Assembly: GCA_900547015.1 (NCBI GenBank)
Contig: URFD01000073.1
Location: forward strand, 1-8,311
DNA: 8,311 nt
Reading direction: 5' to 3'
Source: an uncultured Oscillospiraceae bacterium
Lineage (GTDB): Bacteria; Bacillota; Clostridia; Oscillospirales; Ruminococcaceae
In this document: piece by piece, positions 1-5,884 of the stretch
How the letters are laid out: every line of letters starts with the position of its first letter
Position numbering within the stretch: the stretch's first letter is position 1
Position numbers and translations under genes: made by a program
Notes under the pieces: model-generated
What the model saw: only the letters and a program-made list of their open reading frames with translations
Databases searched by the model: none
What the model was told of the DNA's origin: nothing

Positions 1-12
1 ATGATGTTCGTG

Positions 13-68
13 CCTATGGAACCTCCTACCATAGATCTTCCTATGGAAGACCTCCTTTATGGCATAAA
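13..68. repeat. TATGG/CCATA repeat cluster ahead of fruR, possible operator
   Basis: Two direct repeats, CCTATGGAACCTCCT (13-27) and CCTATGGAAGACCTCCT (40-56), start exactly 27 bp apart. Between them CCATAG (29-34) forms an inverted repeat with CTATGG at 14-19 and again with CTATGG at 41-46. A 13-bp palindrome, TTTATGGCATAAA, follows at 56-68 and contains a further TATGG. Four TATGG/CCATA elements therefore fall within about 50 bp directly before a DeoR-family gene. Inference: this may be the operator of the regulator or a remnant of the operon leader. No convincing -35/-10 pair is visible in this stretch, so the promoter may lie to the left of the window or be non-canonical. Chance repetition cannot be excluded. 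Confidence 0.4.
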
Positions 69-74
69 CATAAC

Positions 75-818
75 CTGGCAGAAGAACGGATGCGGGCGAT
101 TCTGGAGATTCTGGAGCGCAAGCGCGCGGCAAGCGTTGCAGAGCTTTGTCTGGAAACGGGCGCATCGGAGGCAACAATTCGCAGGGACCTCAACGAGCTG
201 GACCGACAGGGAAAAATCAGCAAGGTGCATGGCGGTGCGGTTCTTCCGCAGGAGGAATTTGAGGCGCAGGAGCCGGATGTGCAGGTGAAATCTCAGAGAA
301 ATATCGAGCAAAAAGAGCGGATTGCCCGCTATGCGGCGGCGCAGATTCAGGATGATGACTTTGTCTTTATCGATGCCGGAACCACGACATTGCGGATGGC
401 AGACTATCTGGGCGGCTCGAAGGCAACCTTTGTTACCACCGGAATCGAATGTGCAAAGAAGCTGGTGGAAAAAGGGCTTCGGGTCTATGTACCGGGCGGG
501 ATGCTCAAGCCGGGCACACAGGCGCTGGTGGGAGCAGTGACCCGGGAATCGCTCACGAAATATAATTTTACCAAGGCATTCATCGGAACGAACGGGGTGA
601 CCGTCAAGCAGGGCTTCACCACGCCGGACACCGAGGAGGCCTCCATCAAGACGCTTGCGGTGGAGCGCTCCTATCTCAGCTATGTTTTGGCTGATTCCAG
701 CAAGTTTGGCAAGGTGTCTGCGGTGACCATCTGCCCCTTGAGCAAGGCGTGCATCCTCACCGACCAGATGCCGGACGACAGCTACGCGGGCAAGACGATC
801 ATCAAAGAGGTGGATTGA
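75..818 (+). CDS. fruR: DeoR-family transcriptional regulator of the fructose operon
   Basis: A cytoplasmic DNA-binding repressor, probably controlling this operon in response to a fructose phosphate. Numbered from the ATG at 90 (242 aa), residues 13-50 form the DeoR winged helix-turn-helix, with the family signature SEATIRRDLNELDRQGKISK and the VHGGAV wing. The C-terminal sugar-phosphate sensor fold (about 75-230) has the usual motifs DAGTT (95-99), GTNGV (166-170), and ADSSKFGK (201-208). The start is uncertain. The only in-frame candidates are ATG at 90, with a weak upstream GAAGAACGG, and CTG at 75, which would add the family-typical N-terminus (M)AEER and give 247 aa. I used CTG because DeoR proteins normally begin with such residues, but neither site has a good Shine-Dalgarno sequence. 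Being first in the operon ahead of fruK and fruA supports the fruR assignment, while the family call itself is secure. The exact effector is inferred. Confidence 0.88.
   Translation: MAEERMRAILEILERKRAASVAELCLETGASEATIRRDLNELDRQGKISKVHGGAVLPQEEFEAQEPDVQVKSQRNIEQKERIARYAAAQIQDDDFVFIDAGTTTLRMADYLGGSKATFVTTGIECAKKLVEKGLRVYVPGGMLKPGTQALVGAVTRESLTKYNFTKAFIGTNGVTVKQGFTTPDTEEASIKTLAVERSYLSYVLADSSKFGKVSAVTICPLSKACILTDQMPDDSYAGKTIIKEVD
804..813 (+). promoter_or_regulatory. Ribosome binding site supporting the TTG start of fruK
   Basis: AAAGAGGTGG lies inside the last codons of fruR, 6 nt before the TTG at 820. This favours initiation at TTG, since there is no ATG at the family-typical N-terminus. It also suggests translational coupling between fruR and fruK. 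Confidence 0.7.
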
Positions 819-819
819 T

Positions 820-1722
820 TTGATTTATACGGTAACATTTAATCCGGCAATCGACTATGTGGTTCGGGTGGAGGAGTTCTCTCTCGGACAGGTCAACCGC
901 AGCAACAGGGAGGAAATCCAGTTTGGCGGCAAGGGCATCAATGTTTCGGTCATGCTCAACCATCTGGGAACGGACAGCTGTGCGCTGGGCTTTCTGGCGG
1001 GCTTCACCGGAAAGGCAATCGAGGATGACCTGCATCGGATGGGTATCCGCACGGATTTCATCCATCTTTCGCAGGGAATGACCCGCATCAATGTGAAGCT
1101 CAAGGCCAAGGAGGAGACAGAAATCAACGGTCAGGGACCGGGGATTTCTCAGGCAGATTTCCAAAAGCTGCTGGAACAGGTTGCTCTGCTCCAGCCGGGA
1201 GACACGCTGGTGCTGGCTGGCAGTATTCCGCAAAGCCTGCCCGATGATGTGTATGAAAGAATCATACAGAGCCTTGCGGGAAAGGATATTCAGGTGGTGG
1301 TGGATGCCACCCGGGATTTGTTGTGTCATGTGCTGAAGTATCGGCCGTTCTTGATTAAGCCCAACCACATCGAGCTGGGAGAAATCTTTGACCGAACCCT
1401 GCACACCGATGAGGAAATTCGGGAATGTGCTTCTCTGTTGCAGCAAAGGGGAGCAAGAAATGTTCTGGTTTCGATGGCGGGAGACGGAGCCATCCTGTTG
1501 GATGAGACCGGTGCCTTCCATAAAATCGCAGCGCCGAAGGGCGAGGTGAAAAATTCTGTAGGAGCAGGAGATTCGATGGTTGCCGGCTTTTTGGCAGGAT
1601 ACCTGCAAAGCCGGGATTACGAGACGGCACTTCGGATTGGAGCGGCCGCCGGAAGTGCAACCGCCTTTTCGGAAGGGCTGGCACAGCGCGATGAGGTGCA
1701 GGCACTTCTGGACAGAATGTAA
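820..1722 (+). CDS. fruK: 1-phosphofructokinase (PfkB/ribokinase family)
   Basis: Phosphorylates fructose-1-phosphate, the product of PTS transport, to fructose-1,6-bisphosphate with ATP in the cytoplasm, feeding glycolysis. The protein is 300 aa, full length for the family. It opens with MIYTVTFNPAIDYVV, the typical N-terminus with Asp12 in the sugar-binding region. It then shows the PfkB signature GGKGINVS (36-43), the NGQGP segment typical of 1-phosphofructokinase and tagatose-6-phosphate kinase relatives (103-107), and KPNHIELGE (180-188). The C-terminal signature NSVGAGDSMVAGF (245-257) carries the anion hole GAGD and the catalytic base Asp251. The start is TTG, one base after the fruR stop, with AAAGAGGTGG upstream. 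Tagatose-6-phosphate kinase is the alternative for this fold, but the neighbouring fructose permease makes fructose-1-phosphate the expected substrate. Confidence 0.95.
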   Translation: MIYTVTFNPAIDYVVRVEEFSLGQVNRSNREEIQFGGKGINVSVMLNHLGTDSCALGFLAGFTGKAIEDDLHRMGIRTDFIHLSQGMTRINVKLKAKEETEINGQGPGISQADFQKLLEQVALLQPGDTLVLAGSIPQSLPDDVYERIIQSLAGKDIQVVVDATRDLLCHVLKYRPFLIKPNHIELGEIFDRTLHTDEEIRECASLLQQRGARNVLVSMAGDGAILLDETGAFHKIAAPKGEVKNSVGAGDSMVAGFLAGYLQSRDYETALRIGAAAGSATAFSEGLAQRDEVQALLDRM

Positions 1723-1740
1723 CGAGGAGAGAGGAGACAG

Positions 1741-3657
1741 ATGATGAGAATTACAGATTTACTGAGTCGGGACAGAATCCTGCTCGGCCAGACAGTGGCA
1801 GATAAAGCCGAAGCCATCGACCGCATGGTGGAGCTTCAGGCAAAAAGCGGAAATATCCGCGACAAGGAAGCATATAAAAAAGCAATTTTGGCAAGGGAGG
1901 AAATGAGCAGTACTGCGGTAGAGGCAGGGATTGCGGTTCCTCACGCCAAATCGGAAACGGTTGCAGCTCCGTCTCTGTGTGCGATGACCCTGAAGAACGG
2001 TATCGATTACGGCGCAGTGGATGGGCCCTCGGACCTGTTCTTTATGATTGCGGCTCCGATGGACGGAGACCTGCATCTGGAGATTCTGTCGCATCTGATG
2101 GTTCTGCTGATGAACCCGCAGTTCCTCACAGAGCTTCGGCAGGCAAAGGACGAGAAAGAGTTCCTCTCCATCATCGACCGATATGAGACAGAAAAATATG
2201 GACCGGCTCCCAAAACAGAGCCGAAGCAGGAGGGTTATCGGATTCTGGCAGTCACAGCCTGCCCGACCGGAATTGCTCACACCTATATGGCTGCGGAGGC
2301 ATTGGAAAAAGCCGGCAAGGAGCTGGGAATTTCCATCAAGGTCGAAACCAACGGAAGCGGCGGAGTGAAAAACAAGCTGACCCAGAAGGAAATCGAACAG
2401 GCGGACGGCATCATTATTGCGGCGGATAAAAATGTAGAAACCGCAAGATTCGCAGGAAAAAAGGTGCTGTTCGTGCCGGTATCGGATGGAATCCATAAAG
2501 CCAACCAGCTGATTGAAACCATCGAAAAGGGCAATGTCTCGGTTTATCAGCATCAAAATACCAAGGAAGAGGAAGTCCTTGCAGTGGGAGAGCAGAAGGA
2601 AAGCTTCGGACGACAGATCTATAAACACCTGATGAACGGTGTCAGCCATATGCTCCCCTTTGTCATCGGCGGCGGTATCCTGATTGCGATTGCCTTCCTG
2701 CTCGATGACTACTCCATCGACCCAAGCAACTTCGGTATGAACACTCCGCTGGCATCCTTCTTCAAGATGGTAGGCGGTGTCGCATTTGACTTTATGCTCC
2801 CGGTTCTGGCAGGCTATATTGCCTACAGTATTGCGGACCGGCCGGGTCTGGCAGTCGGTTTTGTCGGCGGCTATCTGGCGAAGGTAGGCAATTCCTTTAC
2901 CAACATCACCGGAGAAGGAGCCATTTCCGGCGGATTTTTGGCGGCGCTGTTAGCAGGCTTTGTTGCAGGCTATCTGGTCTTGGGCATTAAGAAGCTCGCG
3001 GACAAGTTGCCGGAAAGCATGGAAGGAATCAAGCCGGTTCTGATTTACCCGCTCTTTGGCGTCCTGTTCATCGGCATCATCATGTATGCAATCAATCCGG
3101 TGATGGCGGCAATCAATACCAGCATTGTGAACCTGCTCAATTCGATGGGCGGAAGCAGCAAGATTTTGCTGGGCTGTATCGTAGCGGGAATGATGAGCAT
3201 CGATATGGGCGGCCCATTCAATAAGGCGGCTTATGTCTTTGGCACCGCTTCGATTGCAAGCGGCAACTATGATGTGATGGCGGCTGTTATGATTGGCGGT
3301 ATGATTCCTCCGCTGGCAGTCGCACTGGCAACCACCTTCTTTAAAAAGAAATTTACAGAAGAAGAAAGAAAATCCGGTGTAGCAAACTATATCATGGGTC
3401 TGTGCTTTATCACCGAGGGCGTTATCCCGTATGCAGCTGCGGACCCACTGCGTGTCATTCCTTCCTGCGTGCTGGGTTCAGCGGTAGCAGGCGGTCTGTC
3501 GATGATGTTTGGATGCACCCTGCGCGCACCGCACGGCGGTATCTTTGTGTTCCCGGTTGTGGGAAATGTGTTGGGCTATCTGATTGCGCTGGCAGCAGGC
3601 TCCTTAGTCGGGATGCTGATGCTCGGTCTGCTCAAAAAGAACCTGCCTCAAAAATAA
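1741..3657 (+). CDS. fruA: PTS fructose-specific permease, fused EIIA-EIIB-EIIC
   Basis: Membrane transporter that brings in fructose and phosphorylates it to fructose-1-phosphate. It has 638 aa in three fused domains. EIIA (about 1-150) has the phosphorylated histidine His68 in GIAVPHAKS. EIIB (about 166-268) has the phosphocysteine Cys174 in AVTACPTGIAHT. EIIC (about 290-635) is a multi-spanning domain with many Gly-rich hydrophobic segments, SIDMGGPFNKAAY (486-498) and FITEGVIPYAAADPLR (556-571), the fructose-family form of the EIIC substrate-site motif. Two adjacent ATGs occur at 1741 and 1744. GAGGAG at 1731-1736 is better spaced for the second, which would give the usual N-terminus MRITDLL and 637 aa. 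The gene lies 18 nt after fruK. The domain order and motifs fit FruA; a mannitol or 2-O-mannosylglycerate permease is less likely given fruK. Confidence 0.96.
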   Translation: MMRITDLLSRDRILLGQTVADKAEAIDRMVELQAKSGNIRDKEAYKKAILAREEMSSTAVEAGIAVPHAKSETVAAPSLCAMTLKNGIDYGAVDGPSDLFFMIAAPMDGDLHLEILSHLMVLLMNPQFLTELRQAKDEKEFLSIIDRYETEKYGPAPKTEPKQEGYRILAVTACPTGIAHTYMAAEALEKAGKELGISIKVETNGSGGVKNKLTQKEIEQADGIIIAADKNVETARFAGKKVLFVPVSDGIHKANQLIETIEKGNVSVYQHQNTKEEEVLAVGEQKESFGRQIYKHLMNGVSHMLPFVIGGGILIAIAFLLDDYSIDPSNFGMNTPLASFFKMVGGVAFDFMLPVLAGYIAYSIADRPGLAVGFVGGYLAKVGNSFTNITGEGAISGGFLAALLAGFVAGYLVLGIKKLADKLPESMEGIKPVLIYPLFGVLFIGIIMYAINPVMAAINTSIVNLLNSMGGSSKILLGCIVAGMMSIDMGGPFNKAAYVFGTASIASGNYDVMAAVMIGGMIPPLAVALATTFFKKKFTEEERKSGVANYIMGLCFITEGVIPYAAADPLRVIPSCVLGSAVAGGLSMMFGCTLRAPHGGIFVFPVVGNVLGYLIALAAGSLVGMLMLGLLKKNLPQK

Positions 3658-3711
3658 TGGGATGAAAAAAGAAGAAAGAAGAAAACCGAAGTACGGAGAA
3701 AGGAAATCAGT

Positions 3712-3975
3712 ATGGTATCAGCAAAGGTAACAGTCATCAATCCAATGGGACTGCATATGCGTCCGGCACAGTTGTTCATCAAGGAGGTCACTCCGTTTGG
3801 CTGCGATGTGACCATTCGATTTAACGGAAAAGACATCAACGGAAAAAGCATCATGAATTTGATGGCAGCCTGCATCAAGCAGGGCAGCGAGATTGAGATT
3901 CAATGCAGCGGCGAAAACGAGCAGGAATGTCTGAAGGCAGCAGTTGCGCTGGTAGAAGCCGGTCTGGGAGAATAG
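3712..3975 (+). CDS. ptsH: Phosphocarrier protein HPr
   Basis: Small cytoplasmic phosphocarrier (87 aa, usual length) that takes phosphate from Enzyme I and passes it to EIIA domains. The active site is His15 in NPMGLHMRPAQ, with Arg17 following; residue 16 is Met where many HPr proteins have Ala. The regulatory serine Ser46 is present in NGKSIMNLM. In Gram-positive bacteria HPr kinase/phosphorylase modifies this residue, and the phosphoprotein then acts with CcpA in catabolite repression. The protein can therefore probably serve as a general HPr, not only as a fructose-specific carrier. The ribosome binding site GGAGAAAGGA (3695-3704) is 7 nt from the ATG. The 54-nt gap after fruA is strongly purine-rich and contains no terminator hairpin that I can see, so the gene should be co-transcribed with fruA. 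Confidence 0.96.
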   Translation: MVSAKVTVINPMGLHMRPAQLFIKEVTPFGCDVTIRFNGKDINGKSIMNLMAACIKQGSEIEIQCSGENEQECLKAAVALVEAGLGE

Positions 3976-4010
3976 ACCGCCTGCACAAAGATGGAAAGGG
4001 GTGCATCAGG

Positions 4011-5720
4011 ATGTTGCATGGAGTCGGCGCATCAAGAGGAATCGGAATCGGCAAAATCGTCTGCATCAAGGAGCAGAGTCTGGACTATTCCCATGTAGTC
4101 TCTCAGGGAAGCGAACAGGAGAAAAAGCGCCTGCAAGAGGCAGTGGAAACCTTCTGCAAGGTGACCCAAAAGATGGCGGATGACATCCGGGAACGGGTGG
4201 GCCAGAAGGAATCGGAGATTCTCAGCGGACAGGTCATGATGCTCAATGACCCGTTCATGCTGGGACAGATGCAGGATATGATTCATTCCGGCAGCTGTGC
4301 GGAGGCAGCCTTGGATTCGGTCTGCCAGATGTACATCGAGATGTTCTCCAATGTGGAGGACGAGCTGATGAAGCAGCGCGCAACCGATATCCGCGACATC
4401 CGCACCCGGATGCTGCGTCTGCTGCTCGGGGTGGAAACGGTCAAAATTTCCGATGTGCCAAAGGGTACTATTCTTGCGGCGAGGGACTTGACCCCATCTA
4501 TGACGGTCGGCCTGAAGCCGGAACATGTCAGTGCCATCCTCACCGAAATCGGCGGCAAGACCAGCCACTCCGCTATCTTGGCGCGGGCCTTGTCCATCCC
4601 CGCAGTCTTGGGAATTCCCGGATTGCTCGAGCAGGTGCAGGATGAGCAAACTGCGGTGGTGGACGGAGAAAAAGGAGAAGTCATCCTCTCTCCGGATGCG
4701 GACACCCTCTACCGCTATACTAAGCAGCAGGAGGAACAGCTGCGCCAGAAGGCAACCCTGTCGGTTTATCGAGATAAGCCGACTGTGGACGCAGACGGAA
4801 CCGCCTACCAGCTCTATGCCAATATTGGCAGTGTCATGGAGGCGCAGAGTGCGCTGGAAAACGGAGCAGAAGGAATTGGCCTGTTCCGAACCGAGTTCCT
4901 GTTCATGGACCGTCCTGCCATGCCGACTGAGGAGGAGCAGTATGAGGCATACCGCGCCGTCTCTCATGTGATGCAGGGCAAGGAGGTCATCATCCGAACA
5001 CTGGATGTCGGCGGTGATAAGGAAATCCCTTACCTGAAAATGAAGACGGAGCAGAACCCATTTCTGGGTTGGAGGGCGATTCGCTACTGTCTGGAGGAAA
5101 CCGAGCTGTTCTGCATCCAGCTCAGAGCCTTGCTTCGTGCCGGCGCCGAACACCGCAATATCAAAATCATGCTCCCGATGGTGACAGGTGTGGAGGAAAT
5201 CCGCCGCACCAAGGAGCTGATTTCCCAGTGTAAGCAGGAGCTCAAAGAACGGGGCGTTGCCTACGACGACCAAATCGAGGTCGGAGTGATGATTGAAACA
5301 CCAGCAGCGGCGCTGACCGCAGACCTGCTCGCGAAGGAAGCGGCATTCTTCAGCATCGGCACCAACGACCTGACCCAGTATACGATGGCAGTGGACCGCG
5401 GAAATGCCAAGGTGGAAAACCTCTACAAAACCATGCACCCGGCGGTGCTGCGCAGCATCCGTTCGGTGATCCACGCAGCCAGAGAAGCCGGGATTCCGGT
5501 GGGAATGTGCGGCGAAGCAGCCGCTGACCCGGCCTTGATTCCGCTTCTGCTGAGCTTTGGACTCAACGAGCTGAGCGTCAATTCCGCATCGATTCTGCGG
5601 ACCCGCAAGATTGTCTCCCTGTGGAAACACGAGGAGGCCGAACAGGTCGAACAGGCGACGATGGCTCTCGATACCGCTCAGGAGGTGGAGGCATATATGG
5701 CCTCTGTCCGCAGAGTGTAA
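4011..5720 (+). CDS. ptsI: PTS Enzyme I, phosphoenolpyruvate-protein phosphotransferase
   Basis: Starts the PTS relay in the cytoplasm by taking phosphate from PEP and handing it to HPr. The reading frame is open further upstream into ptsH, but the ATG at 4011 gives the standard N-terminus MLHGVGASRGIGIGK, has AAGGGGTG at 3996-4003 spaced 7 nt away, and yields 569 aa, normal for EI. The N-terminal HPr-binding and phosphohistidine domain (about 1-230) ends with the active site GGKTSHSAILAR, with His186. The C-terminal TIM-barrel PEP-binding domain carries LFRTEFLFMD (291-300), RTLDVGGDKE (329-338), FFSIGTNDLTQYT (446-458) and the acid/base Cys500 in GMCGE. No catalytic residue looks lost. It lies 35 nt after ptsH and is the last gene before a strong terminator. 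Confidence 0.97.
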   Translation: MLHGVGASRGIGIGKIVCIKEQSLDYSHVVSQGSEQEKKRLQEAVETFCKVTQKMADDIRERVGQKESEILSGQVMMLNDPFMLGQMQDMIHSGSCAEAALDSVCQMYIEMFSNVEDELMKQRATDIRDIRTRMLRLLLGVETVKISDVPKGTILAARDLTPSMTVGLKPEHVSAILTEIGGKTSHSAILARALSIPAVLGIPGLLEQVQDEQTAVVDGEKGEVILSPDADTLYRYTKQQEEQLRQKATLSVYRDKPTVDADGTAYQLYANIGSVMEAQSALENGAEGIGLFRTEFLFMDRPAMPTEEEQYEAYRAVSHVMQGKEVIIRTLDVGGDKEIPYLKMKTEQNPFLGWRAIRYCLEETELFCIQLRALLRAGAEHRNIKIMLPMVTGVEEIRRTKELISQCKQELKERGVAYDDQIEVGVMIETPAAALTADLLAKEAAFFSIGTNDLTQYTMAVDRGNAKVENLYKTMHPAVLRSIRSVIHAAREAGIPVGMCGEAAADPALIPLLLSFGLNELSVNSASILRTRKIVSLWKHEEAEQVEQATMALDTAQEVEAYMASVRRV

Positions 5721-5771
5721 TCAGTTTTATTCGATATCTTCATGACTTCTTCAAGATACATCTCTCCCTTT

Positions 5772-5814
5772 ACACAACGGAGCAGCTCGATTGGGCTGCT
5801 CCGTTGTGTTTTTT
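5772..5814 (+). terminator. Intrinsic terminator of the fruR-fruK-fruA-ptsH-ptsI operon
   Basis: A perfect 15-bp inverted repeat (5772-5786 with 5795-5809, arm ACACAACGGAGCAGC) encloses an 8-nt loop and runs directly into six T residues (5809-5814). It begins 51 nt after the ptsI stop. The T tract is only on the plus-strand side, so it acts on the fructose operon. Confidence 0.95.
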
Positions 5815-5832
5815 CGATTTCTCTAAGACAAC

Positions 5833-5872
5833 AAAAAAAGGTTCCTCTCCCAAATTGGAAGAGGAACCTTTT
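5833..5872 (-). terminator. Intrinsic terminator of the feoAB operon
   Basis: A perfect 13-bp inverted repeat, AAAAGGTTCCTCT (5836-5848) with AGAGGAACCTTTT (5860-5872), is extended by CC/GG pairs near the loop. Read on the minus strand it is followed by a run of seven T (5839-5833) and starts 12 nt after the feoB stop. The plus-strand side has only the four T belonging to the stem, so termination in that direction would be weaker but possible as a backup. Confidence 0.92.
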
Positions 5873-5884
5873 GCCAATCAAACG

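Noticed and set aside
22..56. Two AGGAGG sequences on the minus strand as ribosome binding sites of a divergent gene
   Set aside because: Neither has an ATG, GTG or TTG at a suitable distance inside the window (the only ATG is about 18 nt away), so a divergent gene start cannot be supported.
1..288. Open frame from the left edge, starting ATGATG, 95 codons
   Set aside because: It runs out of frame through the helix-turn-helix coding part of fruR, and its product has an Arg/Trp-rich composition typical of a shadow frame. The repeated PME residues come from the DNA repeats at 13-56.
1759..2649. 296-codon open frame on the minus strand opposite the EIIA-EIIB part of fruA
   Set aside because: Same reasoning: the sense strand carries intact catalytic motifs and the antisense product has no family features.
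3662..3730. Possible 22-codon peptide MKKEERRKPKYGERKSVWYQ.. between fruA and ptsH
   Set aside because: It has no ribosome binding site, overlaps the ptsH start, and its Lys/Glu/Arg composition simply reflects the purine-rich spacer that supplies the ptsH ribosome binding site.
4032..5630. 532-codon open frame on the minus strand opposite ptsI
   Set aside because: It lies fully inside a gene with intact EI motifs. The translation shows no recognisable domain and is rich in His, Gln and Leu as expected from the reverse complement of the sense codons. No ribosome binding site or promoter supports it.
5728..5760. TATCTT/AAGATA short inverted repeat after ptsI
   Set aside because: A 6-bp AT-rich stem with a 12-nt loop and no T tract; the real terminator follows immediately.
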